From NCBI RefSeq assembly GCF_000024905.1, contig NC_013522.1:372001-436000 (forward strand): DNA of 64,000 bases. The letters run 5' to 3'. Below the pieces are notes generated by a model. The model saw nothing but the letters and a program-made list of their open reading frames with translations, was not told the origin of the DNA and ran no database searches. The stretch comes from Thermanaerovibrio acidaminovorans DSM 6589. GTDB taxonomy: Bacteria; Synergistota; Synergistia; Synergistales; Synergistaceae. Every line of letters begins with the position of its first letter. The first letter of the stretch is position 1. Shown in pieces: positions 41,254 to 48,234 of this stretch. A program made the position numbers and the translations under genes.

Positions 41254-41259
41254 GCTGGG

Positions 41260-41871
41260 ATGGAACGAAGCTATAGATTGGTCGTGCTGTGCCACTGCAT
41301 ACTGAACGCCAACGCCATCGTTGATGGGGAGGCCCGGTACCCGGGGGCCATGGGGGAGTTCCTGGCGCCGCTCGTGGCGGAGGGAACGGGGATCATCCAG
41401 CTGCCATGTCCGGAGAGCACCTTCCTTGGCTTGAGGAGATGCCCCATGGGGGTGGAGCAGTACGACAGCCCGGCCTTTCGCCGGCACTGTTCCAGGATAC
41501 TGGAGCCCTTCATGGACCAGATCCAGGATGCCCTACAGAACGGTGTCCAGGTCCTGGGGGTAGTGGGCGTTAAGGGGAGCCCCAGCTGCGGCGTAACCGC
41601 CACCTGCACCGGCCGCATGTCCCCCGATACCCGCAAGGTTGTGGACTTCGCTGTCCGCTATGGCAGTGCCGGGGTCTTCATCCAGGTGCTCCGCCGGGAG
41701 CTCTTGGCCCGGGGGATCGACCTGCCGATGACGGATGTTGACAACGGAGATCCAAGCTCCGCCTCGTGGAAGGCCGCCAGGGAAGAGCTGACCGCAGAAG
41801 CCGCTGAGGCCCCGGCGCGCGGAGGGTCAAATATATTTGTCCCTCCGCTTCATATCTCCAGTGGATTTTAA
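41260..41871 (+). CDS. TudS-related putative desulfidase (CD3072-like)
   Basis: A 203-aa protein related to DUF523/TudS, enzymes that use a [4Fe-4S] cluster to remove sulfur from thiouracil-type compounds. Cysteines sit where the family ligands lie: LCHCILNANAIVDGEARYPGA, IIQLPCPESTFLGLRRCPMGVEQYD, and GVKGSPSCGVTATCTG. ATG 41260 follows GGGGGAG. The extended C-terminus (EELTAEAAEAPARGGSNIF) is polar. It precedes the DAACS symporter promoter by a few bases. Biochemical substrate unknown. Confidence 0.75.
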   Translation: MERSYRLVVLCHCILNANAIVDGEARYPGAMGEFLAPLVAEGTGIIQLPCPESTFLGLRRCPMGVEQYDSPAFRRHCSRILEPFMDQIQDALQNGVQVLGVVGVKGSPSCGVTATCTGRMSPDTRKVVDFAVRYGSAGVFIQVLRRELLARGIDLPMTDVDNGDPSSASWKAAREELTAEAAEAPARGGSNIFVPPLHISSGF

Positions 41872-41899
41872 TTGCATGGCGGTCGGGTTTTTGTATAAT
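41872..41899 (+). promoter_or_regulatory. Promoter for the dicarboxylate/amino-acid symporter
   Basis: TTGCAT (41872-41877), 16-bp spacer, TATAAT (41894-41899), starting at the last base of the preceding gene's stop region. Leader about 50 nt. Confidence 0.75.
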
Positions 41900-41954
41900 T
41901 ACTTTAAGGGAATTCGACCGATTCCTTAATTTTCATTCATCGGAGGTGTTGTGT

Positions 41955-43241
41955 TTGAGCGGTTCCAACGGTTCCAAGGGCTTATTGGGTTTTTACTTCG
42001 GCACCAGCCTGGTGGCTAGGATCCTTGTCGCCACCGCGCTGGGGGCGGCGGTGGGGCTCGCCCTGGGACCCCAGGCGGCGGCGGTCAAGCCCCTGGGCGA
42101 CCTGTTGCTTCGTCTTCTGAGGATGATAGTGGTTCCCGTGGTCTTCTTCTCCCTGGTGGTTGGGGCCTCCAGCGTTTCCCCCTCCAGGCTGGGCTCCGTT
42201 GGGATCAAGCTCATCGCCTACTACACCATAACCACCGCCCTGGCGGTGACGGTGGGGCTCCTCTTCGCGAACCTGCTCAAGCCCGGGCTTGGGCTGGTCC
42301 TGGAGGGCACCGGCGGGGCCACCCTGTCGGCCACCCCGCCGAGCCTGGTTGAAACCCTCCTCAACGTGGTGCCCACCAACCCGGTGGAGGCCCTGGCGGG
42401 GGGGAACATGCTCCAGATAATATTCTTCGCCCTGCTGCTGGGCATAGGCATAAGCACCCTCTCCGAGTCCCAGGACCCGCGGCTCAGCTCCGCCGGGCAG
42501 GCGGTCTTCAAGGTCTGCGAGGGCGGGGCGGAGGCCATGTACAAGATCACCAAGTGGATCATGGAGTACGCCCCCATCGGGGTCTTCGCCCTGATCGCCA
42601 CCGTATTCTCCCAGCAGGGAAGCAAGGTTGCCGGGCCTCTGGCCATGGCGTTGGGGACCGTTTACCTGGCTTTCGGGGCCCACATGGTGGTGATCTACGG
42701 GGCGGCCCTCAAGGCCTTCGGCCTGAGTCCCCTTGGCTTCTTCCGCCGCGCCAGGGAGGCCATGATAACCGCCTTCGTGACCCGCAGCAGCAGCGCCACC
42801 CTGCCGGTCACCATGGAGGTGTCGGAGGAGATGCTCGGGGTCTCTAAGGGCATATTTTCCTTCACCTTGCCGCTGGGGGCAACCATAAACATGGACGGCA
42901 CCGCCATATACCAGGGGGTGTGCGTCATGTTCGTGGCCAACTGCATGGGGCAGGCCCTCTCCCTTAGCCAGCAGCTTACGGTGATACTGACCGCCACCCT
43001 GGCCTCCATAGGCACCGCAGGGGTGCCGGGAGCGGGGGCCATAATGCTGCTCATGGTGCTCAACTCGGTGGGCATATCGGTGTCGGAGGGGACCGCCGCT
43101 GCCGCCGCCTACGCCATGATCCTGGGTATCGACTCCATAATGGACATGGGGCGCACCCTGCTCAACGTGACGGGCGACATGGTGGGCACCGTGGTGGTGG
43201 CCAAGGGCGAGGGGGAGCTGGACGGATCCAAGTGGGATTGA
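41955..43241 (+). CDS. Dicarboxylate/amino acid:cation symporter (DAACS, GltP/GltT type)
   Basis: Glutamate/aspartate or dicarboxylate importer driven by Na+ or H+, 428 aa. Hallmarks: LRLLRMIVVPVVFFSLVVGA, the serine-rich re-entrant loop AFVTRSSSATLPVTM, the Na+-binding stretch PLGATINMDGTAIYQGVCVMFVA, GTAGVPGAGAIMLLMVL and LGIDSIMDMGRTLLNVTGDMVGTVVVA with the substrate-binding Asp and Asn. TTG 41955 is six bases after GGAGGTG. Regulated from the promoter at 41872-41899 and closed by a palindromic terminator. Confidence 0.95.
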   Translation: MSGSNGSKGLLGFYFGTSLVARILVATALGAAVGLALGPQAAAVKPLGDLLLRLLRMIVVPVVFFSLVVGASSVSPSRLGSVGIKLIAYYTITTALAVTVGLLFANLLKPGLGLVLEGTGGATLSATPPSLVETLLNVVPTNPVEALAGGNMLQIIFFALLLGIGISTLSESQDPRLSSAGQAVFKVCEGGAEAMYKITKWIMEYAPIGVFALIATVFSQQGSKVAGPLAMALGTVYLAFGAHMVVIYGAALKAFGLSPLGFFRRAREAMITAFVTRSSSATLPVTMEVSEEMLGVSKGIFSFTLPLGATINMDGTAIYQGVCVMFVANCMGQALSLSQQLTVILTATLASIGTAGVPGAGAIMLLMVLNSVGISVSEGTAAAAAYAMILGIDSIMDMGRTLLNVTGDMVGTVVVAKGEGELDGSKWD

Positions 43242-43265
43242 TCCATCCGCCCACACCGCAGAGCG

Positions 43266-43290
43266 AAGGGGGCCCCGCGGGGCCCCCTTT
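43266..43290. terminator. Bidirectional terminator between convergent genes
   Basis: AAGGGGGCCCC/GGGGCCCCCTT arms with a GC centre, T-rich or A-rich on both sides. It closes the DAACS gene (plus) and overlaps the end of the MinD-like gene (minus). Confidence 0.8.
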
Positions 43291-44180
43291 CATTCTCCCT
43301 CCTCGACGGCATCCTCGCCCAGGAGATCCTCCATGCCCTCTTTGATGGCCTGGATGGCCTTCGCCAAGGGGGCGCTGGGTATCCTGGCCATGGCCAAGTC
43401 CCTTGCGATCTCCTGGTCGAACGGTATCTCCGCCAAGAGGGGCCATCCCATCTCATCGCAGGTCCGTCTCACCGCCTGGGCCCCCTCCTCCGAGAGGTCC
43501 GAGCGGTTCAGGACCACCGCCATGGGGACCCTGAGGCGGCTTGCCAGCTCCCCAAGACGCCTCAGGTCGTGAAGCCCGCTCCTGGAGGGCTCGGTGACCG
43601 CCAGGGCCAGTTGGCAACCGGTTATGGCCGAGGCGGCGGGGCAGGCGACCCCCGGGGGCCCGTCCACCAGGACCCAGCGCTTACCGAGCTCCCGTCCGGT
43701 CTTCCGGGCCCTATCCCTGAGGAGCTGAACCAGCCGGCCGGAGTTCTCCCCCCCGGGGTGCAGCCGGGCGTGCCAGAAGGGGCCCAGGTCCGTCTCGCTA
43801 CGAAAGACGTCCCCTTGGATCGACGGGGAGAGGGAGATGGCCCCCGTGGGGCAAACCACGGCGCAGGCCCCGCACCCCTCGCATCGACGCCGATCCAGCC
43901 GAACCTCTCCATCCTCCAGCCATATGGCGTCGAACCGGCAAGCGGCGGCGCACCTTCCGCAACCTTCGCATAGGTGGCGGCGCATCTCCGCCTTCTCCTG
44001 CCCCATGAAGTCCTCCCTCTCCAGGATCCGGGGCCTCAATAGGATCCAAAGGTCCGGCACGTTCACGTCCGCATCGCACAGGACGCAGTCCCCCTTGAGC
44101 GCCGCCGCCAGGGCGGAGGACACGGTGGTCTTGCCGGTTCCTCCCTTGCCGCTCACCACCGCGATCTCCAGGGGGTTCAT
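43290..44180 (-). CDS. MinD-like ATPase with inserted 2[4Fe-4S] ferredoxin domain (copy 1)
   Basis: P-loop ATPase of the Mrp/MinD superfamily, 296 aa. The deviant Walker A is SGKGGTGKTTVS (signature Lys at SGKGG), switch LCDADVNVPDL, and near the middle VDGPPGVACPAAS. After the first strands an 8-Cys ferredoxin module is inserted (CEGCGRCAAACRF and CEGCGACAVVCPTGAI). ATG 44180 overlaps the stop of copy 2 (ATGA), RBS GGAGGTGA. Such pairs occur beside NifX/NifB-type proteins in anaerobes that do not fix nitrogen; an Fe-S carrier or redox-complex maturation role is inferred. Confidence 0.9.
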   Translation of the reverse strand: MNPLEIAVVSGKGGTGKTTVSSALAAALKGDCVLCDADVNVPDLWILLRPRILEREDFMGQEKAEMRRHLCEGCGRCAAACRFDAIWLEDGEVRLDRRRCEGCGACAVVCPTGAISLSPSIQGDVFRSETDLGPFWHARLHPGGENSGRLVQLLRDRARKTGRELGKRWVLVDGPPGVACPAASAITGCQLALAVTEPSRSGLHDLRRLGELASRLRVPMAVVLNRSDLSEEGAQAVRRTCDEMGWPLLAEIPFDQEIARDLAMARIPSAPLAKAIQAIKEGMEDLLGEDAVEEGE

Positions 44181-45013
44181 CCGGTCACCTCCATTACCCA
44201 TCTCCAGGCGGACTCGGCCGCCATCGCCCACGAGGGGTCCACCGCAGAGGGCGGTACCCCCACCGCGTATCCCTCCGCCACCCTCCTGGAAAAGGATATC
44301 CTTGCAAGCTCCGGCAGGGTGCCCAGGATCCCCCCAAGTGGAGGGTCCTCCTCCAGGATCCCGGAGCGGTTCACCACCAGGGCGGTGGGCTTCCCCAGCT
44401 CCACCAAAACCTGGGCGGCCACCTCCGCGTCCGCCCTCCCGAAGGGGGTGGGCTCGGTCACCAGGATGACCGCGTCCGCCTCTCGCACCGCCGCCATCAT
44501 TGGACAGGCGGCCCCCGGGGGGGAGTCGATCACCGCATCCCTTCCCTCCGCTAACCCAACCTCAATGGCCCGGTGGATCACCGGGACCGGATTGGGGTTA
44601 CCTACCAGGAGGCGCCCCTCCACCAGGATCGCGTCCCCCGCCACGCCCCGGCCAATCACCCCCACCGGCCTATCCACCTGGTATAGCGCCCCACGGGGAC
44701 AAGCCAGCACGCAGGCCCCGCATCCGTGGCAGAGGGAATTGAAGACCGGGGGGGCCTGTCCAAAGGAGAACACGGCGCCGAAACGGCATGTCCTGGAACA
44801 GGTGCCGCAACGGGCGCAAAGGTCATCCACCACCTGGGGGGTAGGGATGGTGGCGTTCATGGTGGCCATGGGCGGGTTGCCCAGGAGCAGGGCCAGGTTG
44901 GGTTCCTCCACGTCCGCGTCGACGGCCGTAACCCCCCGCCTGGACAGGACGAGGGAGGCGGAGAAAGACGTCTTCCCCGCCCCGCCCTTGCCGCTCACCA
45001 CCGCAATGGCCAT
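44177..45013 (-). CDS. MinD-like ATPase with inserted 2[4Fe-4S] ferredoxin domain (copy 2)
   Basis: Paralogue of copy 1, 278 aa: Walker A SGKGGAGKTSFS, AVDADVEEPNLALLLG, ferredoxin insertion CARCGTCSRTCRF and CHGCGACVLACPRGAL, and IDSPPGAACPMMAAV. ATG 45013 has weak RBS TAGGCGATAGG; ATG 45037 abuts GGAGG with no spacing. It overlaps the NifX-type gene stop. Both copies lacking other domains suggests a heterodimer. Confidence 0.9.
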   Translation of the reverse strand: MAIAVVSGKGGAGKTSFSASLVLSRRGVTAVDADVEEPNLALLLGNPPMATMNATIPTPQVVDDLCARCGTCSRTCRFGAVFSFGQAPPVFNSLCHGCGACVLACPRGALYQVDRPVGVIGRGVAGDAILVEGRLLVGNPNPVPVIHRAIEVGLAEGRDAVIDSPPGAACPMMAAVREADAVILVTEPTPFGRADAEVAAQVLVELGKPTALVVNRSGILEEDPPLGGILGTLPELARISFSRRVAEGYAVGVPPSAVDPSWAMAAESAWRWVMEVTG

Positions 45014-45024
45014 GGGCCTATCGC

Positions 45025-45399
45025 CTAGTGATGGCATCCTCCGTCTCCGTGGCCGCAGACGCTCCCCGGCTGGTGGTCGCAGAGGCTCTCCCCCTCCTCT
45101 AGCCGGCCGGAGAGGAACGCGTCCACCACCTCCTCCGCGGGGCCCGATACCCCTAGACAGACCCTTATGCCGTTGGCCTTGAAGAGGGATACCGCCCTAT
45201 CTCCCATGCCCCCCGCCAGGATGGTCTTGACCCCCAGGTCCGCCAGCCACCGGGGAAGCCTGCCCGGCTCATGTCCCGGGTTCTCGTAGACCTCCCGCGC
45301 CACCGGTTTGTCCTCGTCGGTGGCAACCACCAGGAACTCAGGGGCGTGACCGAAGTGGGGGCAGACCAGCCCCCCCTCCATCGGAACCGCTATCTTCAA
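45025..45399 (-). CDS. NifX/NifB-type dinitrogenase iron-molybdenum cofactor-family protein
   Basis: A 124-aa protein with the NifX/NafY fold: KIAVPMEGGLVCPHFGHAPEFLVVATDE, then LADLGVKTILAGGMGDRAVSLFKANGIRVCLGVSG. Unusual is the Cys/His tail (CDHQPGSVCGHGDGGCHH), a likely metal-binding extension. TTG 45399 is eight bases after AAGGAGGG. No nitrogenase genes are near, so the cofactor it handles is not FeMo-co for nitrogen fixation. Second gene in the Fur-box-headed operon. Confidence 0.88.
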   Translation of the reverse strand: MKIAVPMEGGLVCPHFGHAPEFLVVATDEDKPVAREVYENPGHEPGRLPRWLADLGVKTILAGGMGDRAVSLFKANGIRVCLGVSGPAEEVVDAFLSGRLEEGESLCDHQPGSVCGHGDGGCHH

Positions 45400-45421
45400 C
45401 TCATCATCCCTCCTTAGGCTG

Positions 45422-45646
45422 TCATCCCTTGGCCTCGTCGCCTTGGGCCCCAAGGCGCCTCACCTGATCCTCCAGGGCGGCTACCCGGGAGATCAGCTCC
45501 GACGCGCAGACCCATCCCCGGTCAGGGCGGGAATGCCACGATAACCTTCGTCCCCGGCGGAACCCCATGCCACCGCCGCAGGGGCCCATGCCGCAACCCC
45601 GGCGGGGAGTTACGTTGCGCCTAGCCACGCGATTGAGACCGTACAC
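45422..45646 (-). CDS. DUF5320-like Gly/Cys/Arg-rich small protein
   Basis: A 74-aa protein with an N-terminal Gly/Cys/Arg-rich segment (RRGCGMGPCGGGMGFRRG) and a C-terminal helix (ISRVAALEDQVRRLGAQGDEA), the composition of DUF5320 proteins commonly found beside NifX/MinD clusters. GTG 45646 has GGAGGTGGGCGAC ahead. First gene of an operon of four (DUF5320, NifX-type, MinD-like 2, MinD-like 1), headed by a promoter covered by a Fur box. Confidence 0.65.
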   Translation of the reverse strand: MYGLNRVARRNVTPRRGCGMGPCGGGMGFRRGRRLSWHSRPDRGWVCASELISRVAALEDQVRRLGAQGDEAKG

Positions 45647-45665
45647 GTCGCCCACCTCCACTATT

Positions 45666-45706
45666 GATATTGATTATCATTATATTGTCGTCCCCCTGGA
45701 AGTCAA
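45666..45706 (-). promoter_or_regulatory. Promoter with overlapping Fur box (DUF5320-NifX-MinD operon)
   Basis: Minus strand TTGACT (45706-45701), 16-bp spacer, TATAAT (45684-45679). The plus-strand stretch GATATTGATTATCATTATA (45666-45684) matches the 19-bp Fur consensus GATAATGATAATCATTATC at 16 positions and covers the -10 box. Iron-repressed expression expected. Confidence 0.75.
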
Positions 45707-45739
45707 GGGATCGGGCTTGAGATGTCCACCGGTAGGGTA

Positions 45740-45789
45740 AAAAAGAGGGGTAACCGAGCCCCCATGACGGGTGTCCCCCGGTTACCCCC
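45740..45789 (-). terminator. Terminator of the Mrp operon
   Basis: Minus-strand stem with arms GGGGTAACCG and CGGTTACCCC (plus strand 45747-45756 and 45779-45788) around a GC-rich loop, followed by TCTTTTTTAC. It lies just after the mrp stop. Confidence 0.8.
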
Positions 45790-45803
45790 TTGCAAGTCAA
45801 GCC

Positions 45804-46637
45804 CTAAGTCTCCTGGGGGCCGATGAAGGCCTGGATAATCGGATCCAGCAGCTCCAGGTTGTGGTACTCCTCGATGCGTCCCATGTCCCCCAGCTTGGAT
45901 ATGGAGGTGTCCATCGGAAGGGTCGCCACCCTCTCCACCGACCACTTGGAGGCCAGCTGATCCAGGCTGCTGGGGCCGAACACGTCCCATCGCTGGCCGC
46001 AGTGGGGGCATATGGCGTAGGCCATGTTCTCCACCAGGCCCAGTATCTCGGTGTTCATCATGGTAGCCATGTGCATTGCCTTCTCAACCACCATGTTGGC
46101 CAGCTCCTGGGGGGAGGTGACCACCACCATCCCGTCCAGGGGTATGCTCTGCATGACCGTCAGCGGCGCGTCCGAGGTCCCCGGCGGAAGGTCTATCAGC
46201 AGGGCGTCCAGGTCCCCCCAGAGGACCTCTTCGTAGAACTGCTTGATGGTGTTGGCTATTATGGGCCCCCTCCATATCACCGGCTTGGTGGCGTCCTCCA
46301 ACAGAAGGTTGATGGACATGACCGATATGCCCAGGGTGGGAGATTTGGGCGGGATGATCCCCAGTGGGGATCCCATGGGCATGGAGCTTATCCCCATAAG
46401 CTTTGGGATGGATGGGCCGGTGATGTCCGCGTCCAGGATCCCCACCTTTAAGCCCTTCCTAGCCAGGGCCACCGCCATCAGGGCCGAGACGGAGCTCTTG
46501 CCCACCCCACCCTTGCCGCTGCCGATTGCCACTATCCGACCGATGGACCTCTTGGGGCCCTTGCTCACACCGCATGCCTCGGGGGTCGAATCGCACGCCC
46601 CCCTCTGGGCGCAGTTGCCACAGGCGTTCTCAGACAC
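45804..46637 (-). CDS. mrp: Mrp/NBP35-family Fe-S carrier ATPase
   Basis: Fe-S cluster carrier, 277 aa. N-terminal CGNCAQRGACDSTPEACG, Walker A SGKGGVGKSSVSA, DADITGPSIPKLMG, LIDLPPGTSDA, VTSPQELANMVVEKA and the C-terminal CxxC (AICPHCG) that holds the bridging cluster. GTG 46637 after GGGGGGTAATGAACG. Second gene of the operon with NifX-type 2; a terminator follows. Role: cluster transfer to target apoproteins, inferred from family. Confidence 0.93.
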   Translation of the reverse strand: MSENACGNCAQRGACDSTPEACGVSKGPKRSIGRIVAIGSGKGGVGKSSVSALMAVALARKGLKVGILDADITGPSIPKLMGISSMPMGSPLGIIPPKSPTLGISVMSINLLLEDATKPVIWRGPIIANTIKQFYEEVLWGDLDALLIDLPPGTSDAPLTVMQSIPLDGMVVVTSPQELANMVVEKAMHMATMMNTEILGLVENMAYAICPHCGQRWDVFGPSSLDQLASKWSVERVATLPMDTSISKLGDMGRIEEYHNLELLDPIIQAFIGPQET

Positions 46638-46687
46638 CGTTCATTACCCCCCAATATCGATCTCTTCGCATCGCCGTATCCCCTTAG

Positions 46688-47011
46688 TCAGTCCAGGGGG
46701 ATCGCCTCTCCTGAGAGGTACCGGGCCACACAATCCGCTGCGGTGGCCCCCTCGGCGAGGTAGGCCCTCATATTGGCCGCCTTCAGTGCAGATGCGGCGT
46801 TGGGACCAAGCCTCGGGGCCAGGACCACCGACACGCCTTTAGCGGATAGCAAACCCACCGCCGCCGCGGCCGCCCCGTGCTCCCCAACCGCCAGGTCCAT
46901 CGCCTGGACGAACGACCCACTGGGGTCGAAGATCAGGAACCACGGGGCCCTGGCGAATCGTTCCGCGGGCCTTGCGCTTGGCTCCCGCCCCTCCGCTGCT
47001 ACGGCTATCAT
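46688..47011 (-). CDS. NifX-type Fe-Mo cofactor-family protein, second copy
   Basis: A 107-aa protein of the NifX fold: MIAVAAEGREPSARPAERFARAPWFLIF, then GLLSAKGVSVVLAPRLGPNAASALKAANMRAYLAEGATAADCVARYL. Lacks the metal-binding Cys/His tail of the other copy. ATG 47011 is six bases after AGGGGGTG; GTG 47020 lies in the RBS. Headed by a Fur box (47029-47047), followed by mrp 50 bp downstream. Confidence 0.82.
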   Translation of the reverse strand: MIAVAAEGREPSARPAERFARAPWFLIFDPSGSFVQAMDLAVGEHGAAAAAVGLLSAKGVSVVLAPRLGPNAASALKAANMRAYLAEGATAADCVARYLSGEAIPLD

Positions 47012-47028
47012 CACGCGCACCCCCTATA

Positions 47029-47047
47029 GCTATAGATTATCATTATC
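47029..47047 (-). promoter_or_regulatory. Fur box ahead of NifX-type 2/mrp
   Basis: Minus strand reads GATAATGATAATCTATAGC (47047-47029), matching the Fur consensus at 16 of 19 positions with a perfect first 13. It lies 18 nt from the start codon, positioned to block initiation. Confidence 0.75.
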
Positions 47048-47060
47048 AATAACCACGGGT

Positions 47061-47088
47061 ATTTTAAACCCCCCTTGAGTCCAGTCAA
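47061..47088 (-). promoter_or_regulatory. Candidate promoter embedded in the fur terminator
   Basis: Minus strand TTGACT (47088-47083), 16-bp spacer, TAAAAT (47066-47061), reading to NifX-type 2. The -35 box is one arm of the terminator stem. Confidence 0.5.
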
Positions 47089-47098
47089 GGGGGGTTTT
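47066..47098. terminator. Terminator of the MOSC-fur operon
   Basis: Thirteen-bp stem AAACCCCCCTTGA/TCAAGGGGGGTTT around GTCCAG, with A/T runs on both sides, after the fur stop (47106). Confidence 0.88.
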
Positions 47099-47105
47099 CG
47101 CGTCC

Positions 47106-47633
47106 CTATGGGGTGCATCTCCTTCGGCGGCGTCCGCAGCAGGAGACGTATCGGTGGTCGATCCCTTCCGGGGGGGGGTCATCCCCGCACTGGGGGCATA
47201 TCCCCAGTATCTGGATGGTCTGGGGCATGAGCCGATACCCCACCTTCCCGGCCCAGTCCCTTAGGGCCTCCACCTTGGCCTCCTGGTCATCCAGGTGTTG
47301 GATCCTTCCACAACGGCTGCAGAGGACGTACAGGTGGGTGCCCCCCTCGGCCAGGTGGAACCGGGAGAAGCCCTCCCCCCGGTCGACGGCGTGTACCAGC
47401 CCCACCTGGCTGAGCACCATCAGCGTCCTGTAGACGGTGGCGAAGCCCACCGAGGGGTCCTTGGACTGGACCCGCTCCATGATCTCCCGGGCGCTGAGGT
47501 GCTCCCCTTGGCTCTCCAGCAGGGTTTCGATGATCAGTCGCCTTGGGCCGGTCCTGCGACACCCCTTCCGCGCCAGGGCCTCCAGGTACCGCTCGGTCCT
47601 CTGGCGGAGGTCCCCACGTGCCCCCTCAGCCAA
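47106..47633 (-). CDS. fur: Fur-family ferric uptake regulator
   Basis: Iron (or zinc/peroxide) responsive repressor, 175 aa. The winged helix covers about residues 20-85 (RRTGPRRLIIETLLESQGEHLSAREIMERVQ and VGFATVYRTLMVLSQVGLV), followed by the metal-sensing domain RFHLAEGGTHLYVLCSRCGRI and the second CxxC (GICPQCG). A C-terminal CC...C tail (YVSCCGRRRRRC) is unusual. TTG 47633 is nine bases after GGAGGATGG and overlaps the MOSC stop by eight bases. Fur-box-like sequences occur in front of the neighbouring operons, so these are likely targets. Confidence 0.92.
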   Translation of the reverse strand: MAEGARGDLRQRTERYLEALARKGCRRTGPRRLIIETLLESQGEHLSAREIMERVQSKDPSVGFATVYRTLMVLSQVGLVHAVDRGEGFSRFHLAEGGTHLYVLCSRCGRIQHLDDQEAKVEALRDWAGKVGYRLMPQTIQILGICPQCGDDPPPEGIDHRYVSCCGRRRRRCTP

Positions 47634-48063
47634 GGTCCCCATCCTCCACGGTGACCCGGTCGCCGGGGGAGACCGGTCCACCCCGCTCCACCGAGAGGAA
47701 GTAGCCCTTGGTGGGCAGAAGACACCATCCCCGGTAATCGTAGGTGTGAGGCTCCCCAGGCTTCTTGCCCCTCTCCACCACCCGGAGGCGAACGGAGGGG
47801 CCCACGGCCAGCACCTGACCGGGGGACAGCCCCTCCGGAAGCCCCTCTATCACCAGGTTCTCCGCCAGGCTCCCGGGGGGGAAGTCGAAGCCCGCCTCCG
47901 CCGCCCGGATGTCCTCGAGCCTAAGAAGGCTTACCTGCCTCTCCACCAGCCCGAAGTGGGAGTCCTCCTGGGTGCCCTTGCCCTCAACGAAGACCGCCCG
48001 CTGACGTGCCGTCTTTGGCTCCCTCCGCTCTCCGCTGGTGCACACCGCAATCACCTTAGCCAT
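47626..48063 (-). CDS. MOSC-domain protein
   Basis: A 145-aa single MOSC domain, beta-barrel proteins that bind pterin or molybdenum-sulfur and often deliver sulfur to Mo-cofactors. Motifs: MAKVIAVCTSGERREPKTARQ, EDSHFGLVERQVSLLR and GLPEGLSPGQVLAVG, then RLRVVERGKKPGEP. Lacks the family's single conserved Cys loop except at CTSGE. ATG 48063 after GGGAGGGGAG. Overlaps fur, so both are coexpressed from the promoter near 48146. Confidence 0.85.
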   Translation of the reverse strand: MAKVIAVCTSGERREPKTARQRAVFVEGKGTQEDSHFGLVERQVSLLRLEDIRAAEAGFDFPPGSLAENLVIEGLPEGLSPGQVLAVGPSVRLRVVERGKKPGEPHTYDYRGWCLLPTKGYFLSVERGGPVSPGDRVTVEDGDLG

Positions 48064-48134
48064 CTCTATCTCCCCTCCCAGGATCCCAGCCAATCCCGCC
48101 GGATGATCCAACCCGCGTTGGCTATCCTGAAAAC

Positions 48135-48153
48135 GATTATCAGATATTATATT
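48135..48153 (-). promoter_or_regulatory. Promoter with weaker Fur-box-like element for MOSC-fur
   Basis: TATAAT on the minus strand (48151-48146) adjoins GATAATCGTTTTC (48143-48131), similar to half of a Fur box. About 12 of 19 consensus positions match; autoregulation of fur is plausible but unproved. Confidence 0.5.
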
Positions 48154-48222
48154 GAGCTCCGTCGGCTCGTAAAGGCGTGTCCCCGGACTACCGTTGGCCC
48201 AAGGGGGGGACAATGGGGGTTG

Positions 48223-48228
48223 TATAAT
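48223..48228 (+). promoter_or_regulatory. TATAAT box just before the ABC permease ATG
   Basis: Perfect TATAAT ends seven nt before ATG 48235, with no clear -35. Either the mRNA would be leaderless or the true start lies downstream. Confidence 0.4.
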
Positions 48229-48234
48229 GGCTTC

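Larger units (their letters stand above)
40589..41259. other. Gene-poor region with decayed sequence
   Basis: About 670 bp lacking a supported gene. The first 56 bases are the csp terminator. The remainder has ORFs on both strands (40719-41225 minus, 40867-41253 plus) with no RBS and unusual Arg/Ser/Pro-rich composition. A recognisable block lies at its right end (see the pseudogene remnant). Codon composition differs from the neighbouring genes. Confidence 0.5.

Noticed and set aside
41982-43256. 424-aa minus-strand frame opposite the DAACS symporter
   Set aside because: Gly/His-rich antisense product without any motif; the plus-strand gene is clearly DAACS.
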